Origin: JBGSIC01 sp041751875
GTDB taxonomy: Bacteria; Bdellovibrionota; FAC87; UBA2466; JACKAF01
Length of the DNA stretch: 64,000 nt
Direction of reading: 5' to 3'
Assembly (NCBI GenBank): GCA_041751875.1
Contig: JBGSIC010000003.1
Coordinates: forward strand, 62,001 to 126,000
Part shown: positions 1-8,764 of the stretch, in pieces
Numbering within the stretch: position 1 is the first letter of the stretch
Layout: each line of letters begins with the position of its first letter
The notes under the pieces: generated by a model
What the model was told of the DNA's origin: nothing
The model's database searches: none
What the model saw: only the letters and a program-made list of their open reading frames with translations
Made by a program: the position numbers and the translations under genes

Positions 1-3000
1 GAACCCCAACGGCCTTAATGTTCACCTCGTATTCCTGGGGACTGTCCGTTTTCTTTTCTTTCACAATAGTTGCCCCGGCGAAATCAAACCGAGGCGCAAT
101 CTTGTCTCGAGATTCAAAACGAACCTGGCCGGTGCGCAAAGCGAACTCTGTCTTTCGGAAGAATAATTTACCGTTGATCATGTCTACCGTTCCAAGCAAC
201 CCTGTGCGGTGCGAATCTCCCACGATGTGAAAATTGCCCCGAAAATCAGCGGCGATCGTATCGGTCATAACCAAGAGATTTCGCGGAGCTGCACACCGAA
301 TATCAAACTTAAAAAGAGGGGCTGACACCGGGGCGGGACTGGCCTTCATCTCCAAGTTGGTCAACCGCGCTTCCGAGAGTGCGCAATTACCGTTGAGTGC
401 ATAAGGAGCTGCGCTTCCACGAATGGTAAAATCCCCAGTAAACTGAGTGGAGAGGGCCTGGTAAAGCGACATGCGCACACGATTTGTGTTGAGCGTTAAA
501 TTGGGAATGAGGTTTTTTTCTTTTCCGATACGCACATCTCCCTGAATATTTAAGCTCCCCCCGTTTACCTTGGCGGTAAACTTGTCGAAGTCGATACGGT
601 TTTGGCTAAGACTGAGCTGAATTTGAGCGCTGCGAAATTCGTCGTTCAACCCAGACAATCTAAATGCCCCGTCTTCCAGCACCGCGTTGCCGAGCAAATC
701 AAAATGAGGAGGCTTACCCGAAATACGAATACCCATCGACACCATTCCAGAACCAGCATCCAGTCCCGGAATAAACGGTTGTAAAAACTGAAGATCGATT
801 TTTCCGTCAAGACTAGCTTGGACACGTTCTTCGGGTTGATATACAAGCCCTACCAATAGCTGTCCGTCTCGGCCTTCGAGATTGAACTGGTTAACTCTTA
901 CAGTACCGTTGTCTACCTTAATCTCGAGAGGTCGACGATTGATCATGGGAGTCCCTTTCAAACCCACATCCAAATGCGAAATGGTCCCCCCGCCCTTCAT
1001 TGCCTTCCAATCCCGTAAACGCCCCGTTAACGCGATATCTCCCGTCGCAGTCACATCAGAGAAAGTTCCAATATCCTTCCCCATGGCCATGGTGATAAGC
1101 GGCGTGAAATCAAACTTTTTGAACTCAAGACCCAGTTTCCAGTTTTCCTTGTTCTTTAGGTTACGTGACCAGATGCCCTGAAGCTTGTCCCCGAGGAAGT
1201 TGGCTTTTACCTCAACAGCTCCCTCGGAGGTCTGCATTTCAAGAATGGAGTCGGGAATTTTTTCACCGCGGAACGAAGCTTCCGCCAAACGAATATTTCC
1301 CCCGCCAATGGGGTAAGGAAATTCTCCCTCAAGCCGCACGCCCCCGATAAGTTGGCCGGCAAGCGGCGCGCCGCCCACCCAATCAAGTTCTTCTACTCTC
1401 AGTCCGCGGCTGCTGAGATTAAGGGTGGCTTGATTTTCTTTAAACCGGGCAGTGATATCCAGAGCACCGGACTTCTTAAAAAGCACCACTTTGTTCAACA
1501 TGAAATCATCCGGACGGTATTCAATATCAAACTTGGAGGAACTCCACTTCTCGCCGTACCAGTTAAAGTTACGGGCCTCCCCCGAGGCTTTTAGCTCAAT
1601 GCCGCTGTTTTTCTTGCCCCCTTCAAAATTAACCATTGCCGCCACTTCACCGCCTTTTGGGGGCTCAAAACTGAGCGGAGTGCCGCGAAACATATTAAAC
1701 ACTTCGTCCATGGCAATGCGCTGGCTTCTGACACGAAACTTGTAGTGAGACCCTTCCCGGAAATCGACAAAGCCACTACCCTGCACAGAATCCAAACTTG
1801 TTTTAAGGCTTAAGTCCTCGAAGGAAAGTAACTCGTTTTCATAGTGAGCCAACCCCTTCAGGTTTCCGAAATAGAGGTCCGCAATCTCAGCATCGGTCAC
1901 GTCGAGAGACCCGCTTACTTTCGCCGATTTGCCCACCACATCGATATCGGCCACGAGATCAGTTTTTCCGCCGACCTGAAGGTTCGCAATATGTGATAAC
2001 TCGGTTAGTGACAAACCTTCCGCGCGTACGCGAATGCGGGCTTTATTGTCAAAGCTCAGTGAGCCTTCTGTTTGGGCTTTCCCCGCAAGTGCTCCTACAA
2101 TGGCAGAAAAATCCATTCGATCTTCAAAGAAGGTTAACGTCCCGTCGATCTTGCCTTGCTTGAACGCGACGATGTCATCACGCTTCCCACCTTCTTCATC
2201 GTAAACCGTAAAGTCGCTCAAATCGCCCAAGAGCTTTGTGGCCAAACGAAATGGCCCCGTAAACTGACCAGAGAGATCAATATTGGTATCAACTCGAAGG
2301 GTGACCGGTGCAGGCGTCGCATTTACATTCGCCAAAATTCCGGTGAGCTGCAAGCCGTTCGCACGCAGGTTTCCCGCGACGGTCACAGGTTCACCCAACA
2401 CGAACTGCACATCATCGGAAAGGAGTTCGCCCCCAGCCCATTTCAAGTTAACCGCAGAAAGGTTGACGTTGCGATTTGCCAGAGAGAAGGCCGTTTCACC
2501 ACTTTCGATCTGATACCCATCTACGCTGACTTGGTTGTATTTCACGCGTCCCGCACCCGTATAATTGCGGTTGACGAGTTTAACGGTTCCTGAGGAAGCC
2601 ACGGTGCCCTCCAGTACGGGGGCACCTAATTCAGGTATATCGTTGAGAATGGCAAGTGGCACACTCATTTGGTAGGAGACGTTGATGTTGTCGGGCAACG
2701 CCCCCGTTTTTTTGGGGAGCGACATCGTCCCCTTCATATCAAGAAAAAGTTCCTCTCCCTCAATCAGCGCTTGGTTGAGTCGCAGGCTGGTCGTGGAAAC
2801 ATCGACATCGACGTCCACGTTGTTAAGCACTGCTGAAAGTTTCTTGCGATCGATTTCCAAGTCCACTGTTTTAAGAGACACATTCTTTTGGTTCTGCACG
2901 TCATTAACCAAGAAGGAGGTGAGGCTTCTGGAGCGAACAGCGAAAGGAGGATCAACTGAGACGACGTTAAACAGGGCGTCAATCACGCCTATTTTCTGAA

Positions 3001-3436
3001 TTACCAGTGTAAAGCTACCTCCTTCCATTTCGATCTGCTTTTGATCCTTGAGCAACGTTTCCACCTTGCGGTAGAGGCGGTCAGCACGGGGAAGAATCAG
3101 TTTCGGATTGTAGAGCGCAGCTTCTTTTATAACGATCTTACGATACAAAAGACCAAAAGGAGAAAACTCAATCTTGAGCTTGTCCACTGTCAGTGGCACC
3201 TCAAGATTAATTTCCGCATTGGGATTGGAACTGATGGTTACCTTGTTTAAGTAGACTTTCGGCGAGAACGCGGAGAACTCGATGCTTTCTATCTTTAGAT
3301 TGAAGCCATATTTTTCCAGCGCTTTGGTGATTTCTTCCACCACGCGCTGCTGAACGGGGCTGCTTCCCAATGCCAAATGCAACGCCCAGTAGAGGGCGGC
3401 GCATATGCAGAGAAATATGAAAAGACCCTTCTTCAT
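1..3436 (-). CDS. TamB/AsmA-like envelope protein (C-terminus cut by window edge)
   Basis: The frame is open from the ATG at 3436 to the left edge, about 1145 residues, so the C-terminus is missing. Residues 4-23 form a hydrophobic segment after MKK, giving a signal anchor. The rest is long beta-rich sequence with repeated short hydrophobic strands and few Cys, typical of the AsmA/TamB/VPS13-like bridge proteins that span the periplasm. Near residue 1080 the pattern GTVDMINGKLFF, then an RTGQVRFES strand and a P-R-F-D-F step, resembles the start of the TamB C-terminal (DUF490) domain. Known family role: moving phospholipids or helping outer-membrane protein assembly with a partner barrel such as TamA; no TamA is visible here. 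The ATG starts one base after the stop of the upstream TPR gene, so the two are probably cotranscribed. Family assignment is fairly sure; TamB versus another AsmA member is less so. Confidence 0.75.
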   Translation of the reverse strand, partial: MKKGLFIFLCICAALYWALHLALGSSPVQQRVVEEITKALEKYGFNLKIESIEFSAFSPKVYLNKVTISSNPNAEINLEVPLTVDKLKIEFSPFGLLYRKIVIKEAALYNPKLILPRADRLYRKVETLLKDQKQIEMEGGSFTLVIQKIGVIDALFNVVSVDPPFAVRSRSLTSFLVNDVQNQKNVSLKTVDLEIDRKKLSAVLNNVDVDVDVSTTSLRLNQALIEGEELFLDMKGTMSLPKKTGALPDNINVSYQMSVPLAILNDIPELGAPVLEGTVASSGTVKLVNRNYTGAGRVKYNQVSVDGYQIESGETAFSLANRNVNLSAVNLKWAGGELLSDDVQFVLGEPVTVAGNLRANGLQLTGILANVNATPAPVTLRVDTNIDLSGQFTGPFRLATKLLGDLSDFTVYDEEGGKRDDIVAFKQGKIDGTLTFFEDRMDFSAIVGALAGKAQTEGSLSFDNKARIRVRAEGLSLTELSHIANLQVGGKTDLVADIDVVGKSAKVSGSLDVTDAEIADLYFGNLKGLAHYENELLSFEDLSLKTSLDSVQGSGFVDFREGSHYKFRVRSQRIAMDEVFNMFRGTPLSFEPPKGGEVAAMVNFEGGKKNSGIELKASGEARNFNWYGEKWSSSKFDIEYRPDDFMLNKVVLFKKSGALDITARFKENQATLNLSSRGLRVEELDWVGGAPLAGQLIGGVRLEGEFPYPIGGGNIRLAEASFRGEKIPDSILEMQTSEGAVEVKANFLGDKLQGIWSRNLKNKENWKLGLEFKKFDFTPLITMAMGKDIGTFSDVTATGDIALTGRLRDWKAMKGGGTISHLDVGLKGTPMINRRPLEIKVDNGTVRVNQFNLEGRDGQLLVGLVYQPEERVQASLDGKIDLQFLQPFIPGLDAGSGMVSMGIRISGKPPHFDLLGNAVLEDGAFRLSGLNDEFRSAQIQLSLSQNRIDFDKFTAKVNGGSLNIQGDVRIGKEKNLIPNLTLNTNRVRMSLYQALSTQFTGDFTIRGSAAPYALNGNCALSEARLTNLEMKASPAPVSAPLFKFDIRCAAPRNLLVMTDTIAADFRGNFHIVGDSHRTGLLGTVDMINGKLFFRKTEFALRTGQVRFESRDKIAPRFDFAGATIVKEKKTDSPQEYEVNIKAVGV

Positions 3437-3437
3437 T

Positions 3438-4604
3438 TCAGCTGGCTACCTTCATTTCAGAAATCTTAGTTTCAATAACTTCTCGCAGAGCCTTAAATTC
3501 GCGATAATTAGCGTGTCGGTTTTTGATTTGTTCTGAAAGTTCCCACGCCCGACGGACATCTCCGAGACGCACGTAGATTTGTATGAGCGAATAACAGGCA
3601 TCCACAGCTAATGCGGAATCGGGATTGGCGTAACGCAAACAGTTCTGGAAGTACGGCAAAGCGAGCAAATCTTTCCCTTCGGACAAATAAAATGTGCCAC
3701 TCAAACTTTGGGCGAGCCAGTAATGCGCATCGCGTTTAGAGATTGAAGCAAGCAAGTGAATCGCGCAATCGGTGAGGCCCATTTCGTTGCAACCCACGGC
3801 GAGGTCAACTTTTAGGGCGCCGTCTTTCTCGGTCTGCTCCATCAGCTGTCTCTCGAATTCGGGCATCCATTCTTCAGCGAGCAGACTTTCCACCTGATTA
3901 TCAATTCCGAGTTCTTTTTCCAACGCGAGCACCATGCGCGTAAGATCCTCATCTCCTAGTACAGACGTTTCAGCGCGCGGCGTGTTTCGCCCTTCTGACA
4001 ATAAAAGCACCATTTCAGGCCGAGAAATTTTCCCTTCTTCAAATTGCTGCAGGTAAAACAGCGCCTCCATCTGGTTTAAGCCTTCCAGAGCCTGGCGCAT
4101 CAGTCCGATCACTTCTCCCCGACGAGTACCGGTTCGCAAGGCATCTACCAACACGTCCTTGGCGCGCGTGTATCCCTGTTGCGCGATCAGCGCGCGCGCC
4201 AGGCCGAGATACGGTCCCGCTTCGCCTGCTTCTTGGTCTAGGAACAATCTAAAGTACTTCTCGCGGAGCCGAGGGTAGGCGGCAAGTTTCGCTTCGACCA
4301 AAACGGCGTATTCGCGCATTTTTCGCTTCTGCTGGGCGATCTTCACGAAAGCCGAAAGGCTTTCTTCGGCCTCTCGTCCCCGGTTCAAATGGGCTTCGCA
4401 GAGGGCTTTTTCAAGGTACACCCGGGGAGCTGACGCATTGAGTTGAATGGCCCGCTTCAGGAGGCGCTCGGCCTCCTCAGGCTTGCCACGTCGCAGTAAG
4501 TAGCTGGCAATTTTAGCGTATTTTCGAGACGCAGGAACGGCGAGGCCCTCGGCCTCGTCTTTCTGCGCTTGAATAAATACCGCTTTTGGGTTGAAACCCG
4601 GCAT
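3438..4604 (-). CDS. TPR-repeat protein, 388 aa
   Basis: A soluble protein with no signal peptide. Residues about 25-75 hold a clear helix-turn-helix TPR pair (YAKIASYLLRRGKPEEAERL), and further degenerate TPR-like helical pairs follow to the end, including a last one near residues 345-375. TPR arrays are protein-protein docking scaffolds and no enzyme motif is visible. It lies one base upstream of the TamB/AsmA-like gene on the same strand, so coupled expression with an envelope-bridge protein is likely, but a functional link is inference. About 115 bases separate it from the efp stop upstream. It could be a scaffold for pilus, secretion or gliding machinery; the sequence does not say which. 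Confidence 0.8.
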   Translation of the reverse strand: MPGFNPKAVFIQAQKDEAEGLAVPASRKYAKIASYLLRRGKPEEAERLLKRAIQLNASAPRVYLEKALCEAHLNRGREAEESLSAFVKIAQQKRKMREYAVLVEAKLAAYPRLREKYFRLFLDQEAGEAGPYLGLARALIAQQGYTRAKDVLVDALRTGTRRGEVIGLMRQALEGLNQMEALFYLQQFEEGKISRPEMVLLLSEGRNTPRAETSVLGDEDLTRMVLALEKELGIDNQVESLLAEEWMPEFERQLMEQTEKDGALKVDLAVGCNEMGLTDCAIHLLASISKRDAHYWLAQSLSGTFYLSEGKDLLALPYFQNCLRYANPDSALAVDACYSLIQIYVRLGDVRRAWELSEQIKNRHANYREFKALREVIETKISEMKVAS

Positions 4605-4719
4605 GCAAACTCCCCCGCCAACTTTTCGTCAAATATATGAATTTACTTTAGTTTTCGTTTAATTTGGGCAGATAAAACGGGGACAGAAAAAAGGACGAAA
4701 ATCAAAGTTCAGCGGACTT

Positions 4720-5280
4720 TTATTTTATTTTTTCTACGTACGAACCGTCTCGCGTATCGATTTTCAGTAGCTCGTCTTGCTTGATGTGAAACGGAACCGT
4801 TACGGTAAGACCCGTGGACATCTGTGCGGGTTTGCCACCGCCACTCGCGGTATCGCCCTTGATGCCAGGTTCTGTGTAAACAACCTTAAGTTGAACAAAG
4901 TTGGGAACTTCAAGCGCGATCGGCTTGTTGTTGAAGTACAAAATCTCGACCTGTAGGTTGTCTGTCAGATAAAACTTTCTGTCGCCAATGAGATCCTCGT
5001 TCAACGTAAGCTGCTCAAACGACTCCATGTCCATGAACTGGTAGCCATCAGCGTCTTTGTATAAAAACTGGGTCTGCTTGTGATCGAGATTGGGCTCGTC
5101 GACCCTTTCACCCGATTTAAACGTCTTGTCGATCACGTTTCCGTTAGTGAGGTTCTTGATGCGGCTCCGTATGAAGGCGTTTCCTTTGCCCGGCTTTACA
5201 TGCTGGCATTCGACAATCATGTAGGGGATCTTTTCGATCTCGATGAAAAGGCCTTTTTTGAAATCTGACGTTGGGATCAT
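4720..5280 (-). CDS. efp: Elongation factor P
   Basis: EF-P enters the ribosome between P and E sites and relieves stalling at polyproline stretches. The product from the ATG at 5280 is 186 residues, the normal family length; a longer in-frame start at 5331 would add 17 residues that do not look like EF-P, so it was rejected. The N-terminal KOW-like domain begins IPTSDFKKGL and contains the loop VKPGKGNAF, whose second lysine (K32) is the site that is beta-lysylated, or otherwise modified, in many bacteria. Two OB-type domains follow, with the usual C-terminal IDTRDGSY motif (residues about 174-181). No modifying enzyme (EpmA/EpmB, EarP) is seen in this window. The SD-like AGGGG lies unusually close to the start. 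A 208-bp gap with a nested palindrome separates it from the TPR gene upstream. Confidence 0.95.
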   Translation of the reverse strand: MIPTSDFKKGLFIEIEKIPYMIVECQHVKPGKGNAFIRSRIKNLTNGNVIDKTFKSGERVDEPNLDHKQTQFLYKDADGYQFMDMESFEQLTLNEDLIGDRKFYLTDNLQVEILYFNNKPIALEVPNFVQLKVVYTEPGIKGDTASGGGKPAQMSTGLTVTVPFHIKQDELLKIDTRDGSYVEKIK

Positions 5281-5353
5281 AGCCCCTGTAGCTATCCAAG
5301 CCCTTGATAAAAGGCAAGAAGAAGGTGCCACAACCCCCTGTGAGGGAACCCAC

Positions 5354-5477
5354 CTACTTTTCAGCTGAAAAGGTGCTAGGTGCGAATTAGTTTCATAGGT
5401 GCCAGGTCACTTTCCGTACTTCGTCCGGAAAGTGCACAGGCACCTATGCACCCGATACCCTTTCAGCTGAAAAGTAG
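5354..5477. repeat. Triply nested inverted repeat (REP/MITE-like)
   Basis: Three inverted repeats share one centre near 5421. The outer arms are 17-bp exact complements at 5354-5370 and 5461-5477, each containing TTTCAGCTGAAA, which is itself a palindrome. The middle arms are 10 bp (CATAGGTGCC at 5394-5403 and its complement at 5439-5448). The inner stem is 9 bp (CACTTTCCG, 5408-5416, with 5426-5434) around a 9-base loop. No open reading frame fits inside. It could fold as a long hairpin in RNA or be a small mobile palindrome. A TAGGCACCTTTT fragment just right of it (5479-5490) recurs near 19994. Confidence 0.8.
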
Positions 5478-5488
5478 ATAGGCACCTT

Positions 5489-6505
5489 TTAAAGGGAAAC
5501 GTCGTCGGTCTTGGAGTCGTGAAGACGGTCTAGGATTCCTTTGAGCAGTTCAATCTTTTTCCCCTGCTCATCGCCCTCTTCTCCTACGCCCAGGCGGGCG
5601 CGAGCGGCTTCGATTTTTTGGACGAGTGAAACTGAATTGCGCTCTTTCTGGATTTTTTCGAAGATGCGCAGGCACCGCTCGTACTGCCCTTGCGCAAAGT
5701 ACAGGTCACCGAGGGTTTCCGTATTAATTTCTGAGTCTTTCTTCTCTTCTTCAAAAACAGCTTGAATGGATTCGACTTGAAAAGCGTCTTCCTCTTCGTC
5801 ATCACCACCCAAAAGATTTTCAATGCTGGCGAAATTGTGTTCCTCACCCATAGGAACAAGCTCGATACTACCGTCATCGCCAATAAGAGGGATCATCTCC
5901 ATTTCAGGTTCGGTTGCGCGTGAGACCGGAGCTTCCATTGCACTGGGATTTGTTTGATTAAACTCCGCCACCATCGATTGCGTGCCTGTCGGCGGCAGAC
6001 TCACGGCAGGAGCTTGCACATTGTCCAACTCGCTTGAACCGTCCTCTTTTTCCAGCTGTTGGATTTTCTGAGCAAGTGCAGCGTCATCGGGAGCAATTCG
6101 CAATGCCATTTGGTAAGCTTCCAGCGCGGTGACTTGATCACCTAATGCCAGACTTACATCGCCTAAAAGTTTTTGCGCCAGTAAATTTTCTGGAATGCTT
6201 TCCACCACCCGCTCGAGTTGATCCTTAGCGAGCGCAAATTCTTTTTTATCGTAGTAACATTTCGCTAGCGCAACTCTCCCGCCAGCAAAATCTGGATGAT
6301 GAGAAAGACCTTCAAGACAGATTTGAATGGCCTCATCGAGTTTTCCTAGCCGACGATAAGCTTCCGCGAGCGGAGCGAACACTCGGCTCTTCGGATCCTC
6401 TTGGTAACGGCGGAGGTACTCGCGAAAGTACGGTGTCTGGCCATCATAGATCCGCGATAAGGCTTCGCGAATTCTGTTGGTTCCGGGATTTTTGTTTGTT
6501 GCCAT
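5489..6505 (-). CDS. TPR-repeat protein with acidic linker, 338 aa
   Basis: Residues 25-135 contain at least three consecutive TPRs (for example VFAPLAEAYRRLGKLDEA and NLLAQKLLGDVSLALGDQ). A Pro/Met/Glu-rich, acidic, probably disordered linker covers about 150-250, and one more TPR (LGDLYFAQGQYERCLRIF) sits near residues 265-285. There is no signal peptide, so a cytoplasmic scaffold is likely. The ATG at 6505 lies 62 bases inside the end of the ComEC-like gene on the same strand; upstream of it there is only a weak AAAGAAA element, so translation may depend on ribosomes finishing comEC. No catalytic motif is visible. Function unknown beyond protein binding. Confidence 0.8.
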   Translation of the reverse strand: MATNKNPGTNRIREALSRIYDGQTPYFREYLRRYQEDPKSRVFAPLAEAYRRLGKLDEAIQICLEGLSHHPDFAGGRVALAKCYYDKKEFALAKDQLERVVESIPENLLAQKLLGDVSLALGDQVTALEAYQMALRIAPDDAALAQKIQQLEKEDGSSELDNVQAPAVSLPPTGTQSMVAEFNQTNPSAMEAPVSRATEPEMEMIPLIGDDGSIELVPMGEEHNFASIENLLGGDDEEEDAFQVESIQAVFEEEKKDSEINTETLGDLYFAQGQYERCLRIFEKIQKERNSVSLVQKIEAARARLGVGEEGDEQGKKIELLKGILDRLHDSKTDDVSL

Positions 6506-7913
6506 GAATGTTTCTTTGTGTCGCTTGATGTGACACGCCTAGATTAACACCCGGCCTATTGGGGGGCAAATGTTTAGGTGCATGCCGCCGCCGCGCGAAA
6601 GAGACATTAAACGATTGCGCGGCGAGTAAAAATACGAGCAACAGGAAACTTTGGATCAAAATGACTTCGAGCCAGGTGGGACAAACCACACTGCTGAAAA
6701 AAGGATCCACCCACGGGAGCGCCCGCTCATGCGCCCCCACGAAACTTTTCCACAACCGTGCAAGCGCTGCCTGAATAGGTGAGCTCACAAAGGATGGCAG
6801 ACACTTTACGATCGGTAGCAAAAAACCCACGGGAATCCAAAACGCGTCCCAAAGCCAGGCCACAACAAGCGCGCTCAACGGAGACAACCAAGAAACCTTC
6901 GCAAAATAGAAAGCGGTGGCAGGAAAGAGAAGAAGCGGCAAAAAGACCGTAATCCCTAGATACGATCGCAACCACCGAGTTGGTTGGCTAACCAGAAAAA
7001 GCAAAAGCAAAGTGGCGAGCGCACTGAAAACAAAACCAGGTTGCAGAAAATAGCGCGGATCAATCAAACAAAGACAAGCCACACTTGAAGCGGCCCACTG
7101 AAAGGGCGTTGCGGAAAGGGCGCGGTAAGAAAGAACCCATACGCCTAGAGCCATCGCAAGCGTGCGAGCCATTGAGGGCGCTCCTCCACTCGTGAAAAAA
7201 AGTAGGCCTGCGCAGAACACAGGAAGTGCCCGCAACCCATGCCACCACAGCGCTCCTCGAGGTTTCCTTCTCAGGCTGCCAAACACCAATCGGCCGAGCA
7301 AATACAAAGCGCCCCGAACAAGCAGCACAAGAATGACCACGTGCTGTCCGCTGAGGGCGATCACATGTAAAAGGCCGCACTTAAGATAAAAGTCTTCCAG
7401 GGTTTTTGGTAGAGCGCTGGCTCTGCCAGTCCAAACGGCTCCAAAAAGAGGACGTAGTGCTGGAATCGGCTGGAATAGATCCCCCCAATGGGTTGCGGCC
7501 CGGACCACCCGCCATTTCGGCCGAAAGCCTGCACTGAGTTTGGAAACGGAGGGCAAAAACCGGTCTCGGGCAACGGCGGCTGGATTGCGGTAAGGAGGGA
7601 TGCACCTGAGTTTTCCCCATACCCTGACCACGTCCCCGCGCTTGAGCCCTTCTGCCTGAAGGGAAAGTTCACCTGAAAATTTGCGCTTAGCTCCCCCTTC
7701 CCAAACCGAAACTCCCCCTAATTTTGCCCCCCAAGGTTTCAATTCCGTGACCGTTCCTTGAACCTGACGGACAGGAAAGCGGCCTTTTTGAGACCATTTA
7801 GCGCAAAGAGCCTCGTCCTGGTCGGTCTGAAAACGGGCCCAGCGCAGGAGCCCAAACGAAAGAAAAAGGAGTAAAAAGAACGGAAGAGTAGAACGTAGGC
7901 GAGAGGCGGTCAC
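6444..7913 (-). CDS. ComEC/Rec2-like DNA uptake channel, lacking the nuclease domain
   Basis: A 489-residue membrane protein starting with GTG. Residues 8-25 are a first membrane span; about 45-105 match the soluble OB-like (DUF4131) domain with VQGTVTELKPWG and KRGDVVRVWGKL; from about 160 the competence domain follows, with the signature LLHVIALSGQH at 181-191, GGAPSMARTLAMAL, and FVFSALATLLLLF. ComEC family proteins carry single-stranded DNA across the inner membrane during transformation. Full-length ComEC is about 700-800 residues and ends in a metallo-beta-lactamase-like nuclease domain; that part is absent, as in many short homologues. The C-terminal 45 residues are polar and overlap the next gene by 62 bases. 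No other competence genes are in the window, so natural transformation is plausible, not shown. Confidence 0.85.
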   Translation of the reverse strand: MTASRLRSTLPFFLLLFLSFGLLRWARFQTDQDEALCAKWSQKGRFPVRQVQGTVTELKPWGAKLGGVSVWEGGAKRKFSGELSLQAEGLKRGDVVRVWGKLRCIPPYRNPAAVARDRFLPSVSKLSAGFRPKWRVVRAATHWGDLFQPIPALRPLFGAVWTGRASALPKTLEDFYLKCGLLHVIALSGQHVVILVLLVRGALYLLGRLVFGSLRRKPRGALWWHGLRALPVFCAGLLFFTSGGAPSMARTLAMALGVWVLSYRALSATPFQWAASSVACLCLIDPRYFLQPGFVFSALATLLLLFLVSQPTRWLRSYLGITVFLPLLLFPATAFYFAKVSWLSPLSALVVAWLWDAFWIPVGFLLPIVKCLPSFVSSPIQAALARLWKSFVGAHERALPWVDPFFSSVVCPTWLEVILIQSFLLLVFLLAAQSFNVSFARRRHAPKHLPPNRPGVNLGVSHQATQRNIHGNKQKSRNQQNSRSLIADL

Positions 7914-7950
7914 CCGCTCTGGGACTGCAAGAGCGGTGCCTATTAAACAC

Positions 7951-7980
7951 TTGACTATACTTGCTAATCTAAAATAGAGA
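7951..7980 (+). promoter_or_regulatory. Candidate promoter of rplU-rpmA
   Basis: TTGACT at 7951-7956 matches the -35 consensus at five of six positions. An AT-rich stretch (AAAATAGAGA) follows at the right distance, but its -10 match is weak (TAGAGA with 18-bp spacing). It lies in the divergent gap between the comEC-like gene and rplU. The rplU Shine-Dalgarno AAGGAG is at 8034-8039. Confidence 0.4.
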
Positions 7981-8045
7981 TAGGGATTCTGTGAGAGGTG
8001 GGACGACGAGTCCCTGTTCTAGGGCCCTATCCTAAGGAGTGAGGC

Positions 8046-8360
8046 GTGTACGCGGTAGTTAGAACCGGCAGCAAACAGTATCGAATTGAGCCGGGCGTAG
8101 AATTTTTAGTTGAGAAACTTAAAGCCGAACCTGGTGATACGGTGAAGCTGGACGATATCCTCGCGTTTAGCGATGGAACTTCGGTTGTCTTCGGAACTCC
8201 CACGGTGGGCGCGCTGATTGAATGCCTTTGTGTCGGACACGAAAAAGGCGTCAAGAAGCACACGGTGAAATACCGTCGGCGAAAAAATTATCGCCGCACG
8301 ATGGGACACCGTCAGGAATATACGCGTTTACGCGTTTCAAAATTGGAAAAGCAGGGTTAA
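8046..8360 (+). CDS. rplU: 50S ribosomal protein L21
   Basis: L21 is a large-subunit protein that binds 23S rRNA and contacts L20. The 104-residue product begins MYAVVRTGSKQYRIEPG, the standard L21 opening, and holds the KKHTVKYRRRKNYRRTMGHRQ basic region (split here around residues 74-94) that contacts rRNA. The start codon is GTG at 8046 with an AAGGAG site 6 bases upstream. It is followed after 3 bases by rpmA, the universal bacterial pair, and then by obgE, a common order in proteobacteria. Confidence 0.97.
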   Translation: MYAVVRTGSKQYRIEPGVEFLVEKLKAEPGDTVKLDDILAFSDGTSVVFGTPTVGALIECLCVGHEKGVKKHTVKYRRRKNYRRTMGHRQEYTRLRVSKLEKQG

Positions 8361-8363
8361 GCC

Positions 8364-8633
8364 ATGGCACATAAAAAAGCGGGTGGTAGTACACGAAACG
8401 GACGAGATAGCGCGGGCCAGCGGCTCGGCGTAAAAAGATTTGGTGGCGAACTCGTTAAGGCGGGAAATATTTTGGTCCGCCAACGTGGCACTCGTTTTCA
8501 TGCCGGAACCAACGTAGGCATCGGCCGTGACTGGACTCTATTTGCACTCATCTCCGGCGAGGTCAGGTTTGAACGGCATGCTAAGACCAAAAAACGGATT
8601 AGCGTAGTCCCCGTGGCCGCTGCTGCTTCATAG
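8364..8633 (+). CDS. rpmA: 50S ribosomal protein L27
   Basis: L27 reaches the peptidyl transferase centre with its N-terminal tail. The 89-residue product opens AHKKAGGSTRNGRDS, the canonical tail without the cleaved extension found in Firmicutes, followed by RLGVKRFGGE and the RQRGTRFHAG strand. The last residues (VVPVAAAAS) are alanine-rich and variable. The ATG at 8364 lies three bases after the rplU stop, so the two are translated from one message. Confidence 0.97.
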   Translation: MAHKKAGGSTRNGRDSAGQRLGVKRFGGELVKAGNILVRQRGTRFHAGTNVGIGRDWTLFALISGEVRFERHAKTKKRISVVPVAAAAS

Positions 8634-8714
8634 AAATTCCACACCCTGTTCGCAAATGCTTTAGTACGGCCCAATAAACACTTTTCGTTCTACGTTACCG
8701 TGACACCTTGTTTT

Positions 8715-8754
8715 GTCGGGAATAGTCCCGGCTTTGATAAAAGGCTGATTAGCC
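8715..8754 (+). other. Two small hairpins between rpmA and obgE
   Basis: A 7-bp stem (GTCGGGA, 8715-8721, with TCCCGGC, 8726-8732, one G-T pair) is followed by TTTGAT, and a second 4-bp stem GGCT/AGCC lies at 8743-8754. They may act as a weak terminator or attenuator that separates ribosomal protein expression from obgE. The T-run is short, so this is tentative. The obgE start has no clear Shine-Dalgarno site after them. Confidence 0.35.
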
Positions 8755-8764
8755 CTCCGATTTT

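Noticed and set aside
3400..3437. Possible frameshift in the A-run at the start of the TamB/AsmA-like gene
   Set aside because: The signal anchor and the coding frame are continuous when the sequence is counted against the neighbouring TPR stop at 3438; the apparent break came from a counting slip, not from the DNA.
8715..8754. Firm terminator between rpmA and obgE
   Set aside because: The stems are short and the T-run is only three bases, so it is reported as a tentative hairpin and not as a terminator.
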